From NCBI GenBank assembly GCA_023053545.1, contig JAKZAN010000001.1:4980565-5044564 (forward strand): a stretch of 64,000 nt of DNA, read 5' to 3'. Positions 36,401-45,662 of this stretch are shown here, piece after piece. How positions within the stretch are numbered: the stretch's first letter is position 1; the number at the start of each line of letters is the position of its first letter. A program made the position numbers and the translations under genes. The notes under the pieces were generated by a model, which did not search any database, was not told where the DNA came from, and worked only from the letters and a program-made list of their open reading frames with translations. This stretch comes from Lepidurus packardi. Taxonomy: Eukaryota; Arthropoda; Branchiopoda; Notostraca; Triopsidae.

Positions 36401-39400
36401 CCTTGTTTGTTGTAAATTTTTTGGGGGTCGTATGAAAGAGCCAGAGCAGTGTTTTGCATTCCCACACCTTTTTTTTATATAGTTTTCAAAGCGGGCGCTA
36501 ATTATAAGCTTAACTTCCCACTTGGTAATTTCCTTACGACACCGTCACAGAAGCGCCTCCATAAACTTGGTTAAAAGTTTTGGAAACCGCAAAGTAAGGT
36601 TACACTTGCATTCCATGCCGCGCGTGCTTCATATTTCATTACTAACTGCTTCTTCAAAAAACGAAAACATTCTCCGCACCAGAAGCAAGCAATTAGTTCT
36701 CGTAAAAAAAAATGAAACCCTTTAAAAAGCTCCGAGCCTGGAAAGTTTTATTTTTGTTTATTTCTTGCCTGGATTCTAAAAACGAATACTTTGGAGGTTA
36801 AGCCTATTTTAGCCTAAAGTAGGTTAAACATTTAATGAAAAATTCCAATAAGAGGTGGGTTTTTTTTTTACTTTTACTTATATTTAAAATTGTATCTTAG
36901 AATTGCTTTAAGTTGGTATGAGAAAGACGATATTTGCATCGCTCGATAGATATTTGCATGCTCCGTCATTTAAAAACCTTCCCATGCATCGACTCACAAA
37001 GCGAGCCAAAATATTACGGTATACTGTGGCTAAAAAAGTTTCCAAATTACAATAAATACGTCGTATTAGAATAGAAAAAAAAGTAATTCGGAGACACTTT
37101 TGCTACCAAATTTATAAAACAATGAAAGTGTAAATGACCTTGTCAATGGGCGAAAATGCGTAAAAGAATACACAAACTAATTGCAACGAGACGCTCGGTT
37201 TCTTCTTAGAATGCCATTTTCCGAGTCCCCAGAAAAAGCATCGGTGTAAGGTAACAGACCAAGCCGGAGTAGCGCAACGAGTCGCGGCTGACAGCGCTAC
37301 CTTCTGATAGCCTACCTTATTTCATGGTTGTGCCAGCTGAGTCATTCCATAGGCAAGCCGGAGTAGCGGTACCGATCCCAGCCATTTATAATCATAGTTT
37401 TCGTCCCCTTTTTCCTTGTTAATAAGAGTACTTTTTTCAAAAACTTATTCACATTATCTTCAGATTGATCTAAACGAGCCCGCCTACCCTTTACCAGGGC
37501 CACATTACTTTAATTTGATAGCAAATAATGTTGCCAGACATGCATCACTGCGCACTCTTTAGTATGATACGTATTCTTAATATTTTTACTACAAAATAAA
37601 AATAAAACTACAGCAGCGTAACAAAAAAAGTCGTAACATAAACAACAAAAAAAACTTATTTAGTAAAAAAGAAAAAAAAAACACCTCACCTCCAACAATA
37701 AAACCTTCTTTTAATTTCCCCACACACCAACCAAAATCCTCCAATTAAACCAATTAAAAGCCGCCCATTAAACGCATTTCAACTTAAACTAAGTCAGGAT
37801 CTCTACCATTTCTCTTTAAATCAAGCACTTTATAATCAAGTAGAGGCACCCCCTGTTCTCCCTAAAGGTAATTTCTGAGCAGTCAGTGGCACGTGGCCAA
37901 GCAAATAGCAATTACGACATCCCTTCGTTTAAGACCCCCAAAATTTGCGACGTAACACGTAAAAACTCTTTTTCCTAGCCCAAATCTTCAATCCTCGACT
38001 GACTGACAGGTCACGTGACCAAGGGTCTGTCGGTCGTCGCTGATGTCCCCGCACTCATCCACCTTCTTACAATTCACCCCTCAACATACATAACACACAC
38101 GGTATTTCGCCCCCCCCCCCCCCCCGCCTCCCCCAGTGATGCTTAAAAATAAAGCTTTTCGCCCTGCTGTCGGTCTATTATAGCATGCATGCCTAATCTT
38201 TTAGGCTTGTCTTCTGGAACCCTACAACTCCCACTTCTCGTTGGGCTCTATCCCAACGTAAGGGTATTACCTCCTCGGCTTCTTTGCCGGTTGCACTTCA
38301 CCATCACACAGGCCTCTTATCGTCAGTTCTTTCTTCACTTGCCTCCGATACGACACACGACGTGATCCCAAATCCTCATCACCTCTGTCACCTCTTAAAA
38401 GATAAGTGACAAAAAGCCAGGTCCTTTTGAAAAAGACAAAAACTTTTCACAAATTCGATGATTTTCCTTACCTCGACTGACTGACAAATCCTCACCAACA
38501 CCCGGCTTTATCTCACACAGGACCCCGGCCTGCGCCTCTCTCTAGACTCTTTAGACTCACACTCTTGTGGTCCTTCCCTTTACGGATCGATCTCTTGTCG
38601 GCTTCCTAACCCTCCGCTCTCCCCATATCAGGGTATATCAGGGTGCCAAAACTCTCCCTTGTGATAACCCTCGGCCACATTTCACATGAGCCTAAATGCT
38701 AGATACGCACGATGCGATAATATACTCTTACACAAGAAAGTAAGTACAGGTAATTAGGATTAGAGCAATAACAGCCGGGAGATACAAACGAAAGAGCCCG
38801 AAATTATGGCATGTGGGACTCTCCATCCATCATATTAAGGTCTCCAGTGATTGCCCTTAGCGTCCCTCTAAGAGAGACTGACAGAGAGAGAGAGAGGGAG
38901 AGAGAAGTTACTCCATTGTATGTATGACTGAATCTAAATGCAAGTCAAGAAGCGTAACGAATAACGCCAATGGTTTTGCATGGAGGGTATGGAACATATT
39001 CGTTTATAACGGAGGCTGTTTGGAGGGGGTGGATGCTTTCAGAAAAAGACTTGTACCCGAAATCAGTTATGGATAATGTGAGTTCCCCAGATCCACAGCC
39101 ATCTGTTCCTCAGTTTTAATGACTCTGGACAGACTCAAAAGTTGCAAGAGACCAAACAAGTCTATCGGTAACTGTAAGCTAATCACCCGCACCGTTGCTA
39201 CGCTCTGCTACGCAACTAATTGCTTTTTAAACCTTACACTTCCTCGTCCTTTCACACTCTTTTCTTTCCCATCTAACCTGTCAATTTAGTTTAAGTGTCT
39301 TCTCTATCTCAGACTTTCTATTTCAAGTATAATTATAATAAAATAATAAATTTCAATTTGTACAAGTACAGTAGATGCCGCTTACTCTGATCACGTTTGC

Positions 39401-41729
39401 CAAGTGAATATTGATTCTATTAAGCGGAGATTCTAATAAACGAAAATCGGAAATACATACCAAAGAAAAAAACATCGTCTACTTCTGACACTTTCCCACG
39501 CCTTTCCTTTTTCTGGATTCACTATACCCACTACTGTTTATTTCGTAACGATTTTCAACCATCTTGATAGAGATGATTGAGGAATTCCTAACATAACGTC
39601 CGCTTCCCTTTGTGGCAAATCTCTTAAATTTAACTTGTCGTAAGTTTCAACGAGCCGCAACTTCTCTTTTACATTTAAATCAACTCTTTTCTCGTTCATC
39701 GCCATTTTGATATAACCACACGTTTAAAACACAACTAACACTGAGCCTTTGAAGCCTACTCCTACGCTTAGGTAGGGTTCTCAACACGATATCCCTTCTA
39801 ATTTCCCCAGTCAAAGGAACTGGTCATTCACTTGAATAACCTGCACATTTAATTGACTGTGGAGTTTAGAAGGGATTTCTCCTTGAGCGTAGTAGTAGGC
39901 TGGAAATGACAGGATTGGTTAAAACGACGTAAAAGCAATGTCATTGGTCAATACGCAAAATCCATGTAGCAATCATTACCGCAGTTTCGTTACTCTTACA
40001 TGTGAATATTCTTTCTAAATTGATTCTAATATCCGAAAGTGTGATTCTAATAACGATTAAAATGCTACGAAATTTATCATTTTGAATCAGTCCTTTAAAA
40101 TCTGATTCCTGAAAGCGGCTCATTTTTAATAACCATTGATTCTAAAAGCGTCATCTACTGCATCTCTAAGTTTTCGAACATTTTACGACCTAACGACTCT
40201 AAAGTTTAATAACGTTTTACAAATTCTTCAAGTTTTAGAAGTTTTTTCTAAAAATAATAAATAGTAATCGATGAAGGAAAGTCCTTTAGGAATTTTTAGC
40301 ATTAAAAAAATCAAAGATTTTACTATCTAAAGATTCCTGGTTTTATAAATTCCTCAACTTTTCCAAGTTGCTGATTTGTTAAAACCCTTGACTTATCATT
40401 TGACAGGTCGGGAATTGTGATTTGGCGGCTTAACAGAACTTGTTCCTGGCTTATGACAACTTTTAACTTGTGAATTGAACTAAAGCCAGCGACCAAAGCG
40501 TCAAAAGTCAGCAAAAGTCAGAGAATACTTGGAAAATCTTGAATGTTTGCAAGTCTCGCAAGGCAAACGTGCTTGAATGAGCCCGAAACGACCTTACCTT
40601 GTTGGAAGACGCACGTGGAACAGGTTCTGGACCGACTATCGGGTTGCCACACGGAATTTCGTACTGATTTGGGTTGTTGTTGGCGGGAAGGGGCACAGAA
40701 ATCCTGACAGAGGGCACGGGAAGGCATGGCGAAGGGGCGGGCTCATTGTTCATGCGAGGAATCCGCGTCCCGGGTGGCGTAGGCGGTTTGGTATTCACTG
40801 CAATCCGCCTAATTTGCGGTGGTTGTGGAGGCGACGTTTGAACATTTGGCAACTTGGGCAACGGTTTGGCGAGAATCTGCGCCCCTGAATGATGCGAAGG
40901 AGGCGGGGGAGGTGGTAAGGCCATGGAAAGGCGTGGCGAAGGGGCAGGACTTGGTCGTTGTGGACTATTTCCGGTTCTCGATTTCGTCCATTTCCCTTCA
41001 GCCGTTTTACGAGCATCAACTGCTGCCACCGTCTGCTGCTGGTGACTGCTGGGCAATGTCAACTTGGACACATCCAGCAATTTGGAACTAGTATTGCTAT
41101 TGCTACTATTGCCAACCAGGGTCATAGGGATGCTTCTTTTGTTGTGGCCACCACTAAGTTCTTTCTCTTTCTCCTTAGGCCATCTCGCAGGCGTCGCCAC
41201 GTTCATCGTCATCGGCGTGTTGTTGTTATTAGTCGTACTCAGGCTGCCGTCTTCTTTGGTGCTAGTCCGGAGCGCTGAGGCGCTTTTGCTCACGTTGAGC
41301 ACGCGAATTTGGCCCGAGCTGACTTGCGCGGGACTTTGGAACGTGGCGACGGCAGTTGCACTCACCACGGCGTACGAGGGCGCTGCCGTCGTCACTGTGG
41401 CGAGCACGGGCCGGGGTAGAGGCTCCGGTTCGCTGGGAGCTGCTTTGATAAACTCGATGCGCCCTTTCTCCACACAAATATTAGGCGGTGGACTGGAATA
41501 GAGCGGTCTGCAGCGACCCTTGTCGGCTACCGGGAGCTGTTGCACTGTGGGAATCCGACTTTGGCGGAAAGCGTGCTGCCGGGGGGCAGGGCTTGTGGGC
41601 GCTGAGATGGAGGTGGGCGTGATCTCTCCACTGGGCGTACCATTTCGTTTATCCTTGTCCTTCTTACTATCCTTAGGTCGGTAGAGCAGAAACGTCGCCA
41701 TTTTGTCACTCAAAGTCGGCTGGTTTGGC
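21931..41729 (-). CDS. NCKAP5/NCKAP5L-like microtubule-associated protein, long gene
   Basis: NCKAP5 family proteins bind EB proteins and bundle microtubules. Exons in transcript order: 41729-40598 (ATG at 41701), 29763-29620, 27045-26830, 25486-22952, 22592-22454, 22178-21931; about 1461 aa if joined so, all phases compatible. The family core spans the third and fourth of these exons: coiled coil EAEQRIKALESENTTLRRQL, then QIQYERCLDDVASNVVQALL and, after the intron, ECRRLRVQVSDLEGQNAAL, very close to the NCKAP5 N-terminal block. The 845-codon exon is Ser/Pro-rich and disordered, with acidic runs near its end. The first exon is Pro/Ser-rich with SRIP (41549-41560) and TRIP (40757-40768), matching the EB1-binding SxIP motif. 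Joining it across a 10.8 kb intron rests on phase and on the SxIP content, so it is less certain; further exons may be missed. The last junction uses a weak GTCAAC donor. Confidence 0.75.
22780..22945. repeat. Degenerate AGTATT-rich tandem repeat
   Basis: Units such as AGTATTAG, GAGTATTAG and AAAGTAT recur at irregular spacing for about 165 bp, ending a few bases from the splice donor of the large NCKAP5-like exon (22950). It is intronic simple-sequence DNA on either strand. Confidence 0.75.
25487..26205. other. Intron of the NCKAP5-like gene
   Basis: Left part of the intron between the exons at 25486 and 26830. No coding potential was seen; the rest of the intron is mostly the MITE at 26206-26773. 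Confidence 0.5.
26206..26773. mobile_element. MITE with about 28-bp TIRs flanked by TTAA
   Basis: The left end reads GGCCACGGTATACTTGCAAG and continues GTAGTTGAT (26206-26234). The right end is its reverse complement with one substitution and a one-base gap (about 26746-26773). TTAA flanks both ends (26202-26205 and 26774-26777), fitting a TTAA target duplication as in piggyBac-like elements. The 568 bp interior has no transposase. It contains three CCTAA/TTAGG-type units near 26413-26433, and its middle matches 12110-12570. It lies in an intron of the NCKAP5-like gene. Confidence 0.85.
27046..28307. other. Intron of the NCKAP5-like gene
   Basis: No coding region is supported. The DNA is pyrimidine-rich, with CTCT and poly-T tracts (for example 27250-27270 and 27750-27775). 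Confidence 0.45.
28308..29145 (-). mobile_element. Tigger/pogo-type element remnant with CENP-B-like HTH
   Basis: An 838 bp element of the Tc1/mariner-pogo class. Ends are inverted: the left starts TAGTAGATGCCGCTTATCGT and the right, reversed, reads CAGTAGATGCCGCTTATTGT. TA flanks both (28306-28307, 29146-29147), the usual Tc1/mariner target duplication. On the minus strand an open frame from 28698 encodes the N-terminal CENP-B/pogo helix-turn-helix: NIKEKLWLIETCDKINLKDL, then QREAAVKLGIPQSSLSKLLK and a basic stretch SRKRKRVGK. The catalytic DDE part is absent, so this is an internally deleted, non-autonomous copy. A sister copy lies at 39369-40160. Confidence 0.85.
30196..30423. repeat. Tandem pair of about 85-bp units, each ending in an A tract
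   Basis: Unit 1 (30196-30280) and unit 2 (30292-30423) share TTTCGAATAGGGATATTTTG-like and CCCCTCCTAATACTT-like blocks in the same order. Each closes with an A run: 10 A in the first and 54 A (30370-30423) in the second. The long run is also a likely site of assembly length error. Confidence 0.8.
32640..32803 (+). repeat. TGACGTC-type dispersed repeat, copy 1
   Basis: Shares with the other copies the blocks GGTTACCATGGTTACTGTT, TCCATGCT, AAAGCTCATGGGTACCCTGG and the ending CACGTGATC. It lacks the leading TGACGTCACAGAGG part and is the most diverged copy. Confidence 0.55.
32857..33269. mobile_element. MITE of the GGCC...TIR family, second copy
   Basis: The left end is GGCCGTGGTGTACTCCACAA followed by GTAGTTGAAC. 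The right end reversed is GGCCACGGTGTACTGG. This matches the TIRs of the 26206-26773 element (GGCCACGGTATA, AAGTAGTTGA) with substitutions. It is 413 bp, AT-rich and without coding potential; the interior differs from the other copy. Confidence 0.65.
35526..35678 (+). repeat. TGACGTC-type dispersed repeat, copy 2
   Basis: Starts TTGACGTCACAGAGGTGCTA and ends TGACGTACGAAAGTCATGTG before ATCCTAATTC. It aligns with copy 3 over its full length; the preceding ATTGACGAG-TATTG block is also shared. Confidence 0.75.
35776..35938 (+). repeat. TGACGTC-type dispersed repeat, copy 3
   Basis: Direct neighbour of copy 2 in the same orientation (about 250 bp apart), with CGTCACAGAGGTGTTCG at the start, ACGCCTGTTACGGTGTACT in the middle, and CGTGACGTATCTAAAGTCAC plus GTGATCCTAATTCTT at the end. 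Flanking blocks are shared too, suggesting a local duplication. Confidence 0.75.
38110..38125. repeat. Run of 16 C
   Basis: Uninterrupted cytosine homopolymer within the long intron; prone to sequencing length error. Confidence 0.95.
38871..38907. repeat. GA microsatellite
   Basis: AGAGAGAGAGAG-type dinucleotide repeat with a few interruptions, about 37 bp. Confidence 0.9.
39369..40160 (-). mobile_element. Tigger/pogo-type element remnant, second copy
   Basis: The left end is CAGTAGATGCCGCTTACTCT and the right end reversed is CAGTAGATGACGCTTTTAGA; flanks are TA on the left and CA on the right. The 792 bp body aligns with 28308-29145 nearly throughout. Its minus-strand HTH frame reads NVKEKLRLVETYDKLNLRDL, then QREADVMLGIPQSSLSR, but shifts and stops after WLKIVTK, so it is more decayed than the sister copy. 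Confidence 0.85.
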
Positions 41730-44631
41730 CTACTAAAGAAGCAAAAAAATCACATCAAATTAGAAAAACACTGCATTGTAAAATTTAAAGCATTCCTCAA
41801 AGCTATATAAGGGGGCTATGTTTAGAAGAGTGAAATGAAAACACTAGACCACTTTGGCCCGCAAAAGTCGACTTGTTTGTCCTGGGAAATAAAATAAATA
41901 AAGCGCAACAATGAAATGGGTCCCCAAAGCGCAAAAACGGGTCCCTAGAAGTGAACTTCTTTGGTCCCATTCCAGCAAGATCGTAAAATAAAAAAAGGGA
42001 TGGTAACATTAGTAACTGGGCTATTGTATCCCTCCTAGTTAACTTAACGTACAGGAAAGTAAAAGCAAATAAAAGGCAACAATGGAAAAAGGCCATTTTC
42101 CCGCCCCAAAGTCGGCGCTCGTCGCTCCAATTTTAAAAAATAAATAGTGGAAGACCACAATGGAAACGAATCCCAAATCAACCAATTCAATACCCAAATA
42201 CGAATGCATGGCACAGGCAAGATAATAGCTCGATTTTGCCAGCTGTGGGCCACGCACAGCTTCAGCTTCCCCTATATGTCGCGCTGTTTTGTTTCCTTTA
42301 CACACTTCCCTCCCACCCTCCTCTCTCCCTTTTTAAACCAGCAGCCTTACATTACATTTATGCTTATAAACTCGCTCTCCCACACACGTTGCAGTAGCAC
42401 CACAGCTGTAGACAACGTAACGATCCTAAATTTAAAGTTCCTTCAACTTGGTCTTTCCGTTCTCCTTCAACTTACTCTAACCTTCCCCCCTCTCAACCAC
42501 CTTATTTCCCCTGAAACATTACAGAAAGGAAGAAGCCTATAAGGGAATATAAGAGCTTTTCGAGAGTGTTAGGCCTCTCATACATAGTATTCCTAATACG
42601 TATAACACCAGGGCAACCTTGCGTAGGTCGGGCCAGTTATTATGGAAGCGTCCAAGTCCAGGTCAAAAGCCGTAAAAGAGGCAACAGCAGCCAGCCACGC
42701 ACACCTGCGAGACTTCTCACAGGATCTACGTACCGTCCTACGTTATACCTTCTCACCGAAGCAGCAGCAGGAGCAGCAGCAAGCAGCAGTATAATATGAG
42801 CGTCTATACATACTTAACACCCCAGAGACCTATTACAGAAACAACAACGCCCTTGCTTTTCTTCTTCTTCGTCTACCTCATGCTTATGAAGCCTAGGCTT
42901 GCTGCTGCGTTTCCGTTGTTGCTGCCAAAAGTTCCAAAACTTGAGCTGCACAAGGGATACGCACCAAACCTCTCTGCCACCCTCTCCATCCTCTCGCTAT
43001 TCTCATACTCAAAACTTCTTCCCATTGCCCATCCACGGATAAATTCTAACATTTATAGGTCACATTCTTCCTCCCTAAAACTTCGAATAATATATTTAAA
43101 AAAAAAAGAGTTTCCTAATTGGAATCCCTCTAAACGTAAACCCCAAGCCTTCTAGTTTAAGTACAATAGGATTTCGTCGAGGGCGTTTCTTAATTATAGA
43201 TAAAAATGCCGTGGTTGATATCGCGACCTAAACAAAAATAAGAAACGAAAATAAAATAAAAGAAGAAAGAACCCCCAAAAAGTTTGGAAAAGTTAAGTTG
43301 CGGCCAACCAGAACAAAGTGAAATCAGACAAGGTCTGGCCGCCGAACCGACTCGGAGCACTTCCTCCCAAATTAATGACTCATCACAAAACGACCCGTTC
43401 CCTGGCCAAATCGAAAGGCATAAAATTGCACATCAATGACTTGGACGCTTTTGTGTTATTGCTTATCTTGATAAATAATAAAACGGTTGAATAACGCGAT
43501 TTTTTTCGTTTTGTTTCATACACGAGTCTACACGACTACACAGCCCCTCCCATACACAAAAATAAATCCAATTCTCAATTCTAGACAACTAAAAGGGAAA
43601 ACAGTGTTCGATTTTCGATACGGATCGAAGAGCATGGAAGCTTCTTAGCAAACTTAACTCTACGTCTAATGTGTCAATGTTCTCTAAGCCAAATAGCCAC
43701 TTTAGCATGCTCCAAGCGTTTGAATAACTAATAGATTCGATCTTTTTTCCTTAATCCGAGAGGCTGAAGTATCATCAAGCTGCTTATCGCTTAATGGGCG
43801 TGTCTTATCAACATGCTGATGAGACAAGTTCTACAAGCCCTCTTCTGGCTGCTGTTGCTTAGGTCGCAAAAGTGGTGACGTCGGCCTCGTTACCCTACTG
43901 ACATGAAACGAAGCGAAAATAATAAAAAATCAGAATGAAAGGACATAAAAAAGAGGAAATCTAGAGCTCAAACGCCCGGGTCACTTTGTTTGATATACGA
44001 TCAAGTGTGTTGTGTTGGCACATTCCATATCTGCTATCGACAGACAACAAGGACACATGTGTAACCGTTAAGGGAGGCAAGTGTGCGCATATATAGCACA
44101 TGCCACTTTAACTTTCCAGGGGAATTGGAAAGTGTCCACACATGAGTCTGCAAAGATATGGCTCAGAGCACAAGTGGGTAAATTGCTTGCCTTACATGTC
44201 TTCTCATATTTCAATCCTACGGACTCGTTTGCTTTCTCTATCTGCGAACAATAAACACAACAAGGCCTTCCATACACTTTCCTTTAAGAATCTCAGAACA
44301 AATAACTTCAAAACCAACCATTTTTCTTCATTTTTCATCAGTACCGCGAATAAATTCCTTAAAAAAGTCCAATTTAAGAATCCGAAAACAAGTAACGAAG
44401 CTTCAAAACCACCCACCATTTCCTTCAGTTTTACGTTATTTTTTTTTTCAAGATTAGATTCCGTAAAAAATCCAAATCCAAAGGGGCGTGTCCTTAACTT
44501 GGCCTCAACTTGGGTTTCGCTTGGAAGAGAAACGAGTAAGTCAGAAAAGAAGGTGAAAAGGGCCATTAAGTCGCCCAAAATCTTCCCAGTTTCTTTAGTG
44601 AGCGTGGTATATAGATCAACAAGATGAAACT

Positions 44632-44646
44632 CCCCCCCCCCCCCCC
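44632..44646. repeat. Run of 15 C
   Basis: Uninterrupted cytosine homopolymer, the second in the window. Confidence 0.95.
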
Positions 44647-44936
44647 ACCGATGACTCGTGGTATGTGTACATGACAGGGCACACCAGACACCGTAACTAC
44701 CACCCTCCAAGTCGTGACAAATGACCCCTCCTCCTCCTCCTTTTCATCTACAACCTGAACTTATGACCCTAAGAAACTTGTAGGCCTACTGATGACTTCC
44801 TCTGAAAGAGCACCAAAATCACACCTTGCCATTTACATGGATGCTTGTAGTTGACATTACCCTAAGAACCATTCAATTTTTTTCGATTTTTTTGCAGTAG
44901 CAGTTCTGAAGTTGTTGGCACTCAAACTTTCAGTCA

Positions 44937-45098
44937 TGACGTCAAAAACGTGTAGCATGGCATGTCTTGTCGTTGGTTACCATGCTTAGTGTTCATATCC
45001 ATGCTTAACTAGGAAAGAAAGCTTTCGATAACATGATTAGGCTTGGTTAGGTTGCTACATCCGTGACGTCAGAAAGCCACGTGGTCTTACTTGACTAG
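44937..45098 (+). repeat. TGACGTC-type dispersed repeat, copy 4
   Basis: Begins TGACGTCAAAAACGTG, contains GGTTACCATGCTTAGTGTT and AAAGCTTTCGATAACATG, and ends CCGTGACGTCAGAAAGCCAC then GTGGTC. The ends match copies 2, 3 and 5 best. Confidence 0.7.
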
Positions 45099-45177
45099 AC
45101 TTTTTTTCTTTAGTAGCTTAATTATTATGCTTCTCGCTCATGACAGAAATCAGTACAGTAAAGTAACGAACTTACTG

Positions 45178-45662
45178 ATCGCTATATGGACTTTGCAAAT
45201 TGACCAATCACATTGCTTTTCCGTTGTTTAGACCAATCCTGTCACTTGAAGACTACTTCTACGCTTAGGTAAGGTTCTCAACACGATATCCCTTCTAAAT
45301 TCCCCAGTCGATTAAAGGAGAAGGTCAGTTACATAAAATAAAATCCAATAAATAAAAATAATTTTAAAAAGATTTTTAAAAATGTATATTTTAATAACAA
45401 ACTTTGGCAACAGGCTTGTGCCTATACGCCAATCTTAATTTAAAAAAAATAATTACAAAATAAATAAATAAAAATAATAAAAAATAGTAAAGTCAATAAA
45501 TAAAATCCAATTAAATAACCTGCCCATTTAATTGACTGAACAGTTTAGAAGGAATTTCCCTATCTAAGCCTAGTAGTAGGCTAGAAATAACAGGATTGGT
45601 CTAAACCTTTAAACAACGGAAAATCAATGTGATTGGTCAATTTGCAAAGTCCATATAGCGAT
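45178..45662. mobile_element. Palindromic MITE with long inverted arms
   Basis: The left arm starts ATCGCTATATGGACTTTGCA and the right arm is its reverse complement ending at 45662. Arms stay alignable for about 130 bp (TTGACCAATCACATTG, TTTAGACCAATCCTGT, TTCCTTCTAAAT-type blocks), with an AT-rich centre of AATAAATAAAA repeats. Parts of the arm also occur inside the two Tigger remnants (near 28930 and 39930), so the three are related or nested. Confidence 0.75.

Larger units (their letters stand above)
29764..40597. other. Very long intron of the NCKAP5-like gene
   Basis: About 10.8 kb without a recognised gene, against typical introns of 55-90 bp elsewhere in the window. It contains a poly-A tandem unit, a MITE, three copies of the TGACGTC repeat, a GA microsatellite, a C homopolymer and a Tigger remnant, each listed separately. 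Undetected small exons, enhancers or alternative promoters are possible. Confidence 0.5.
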
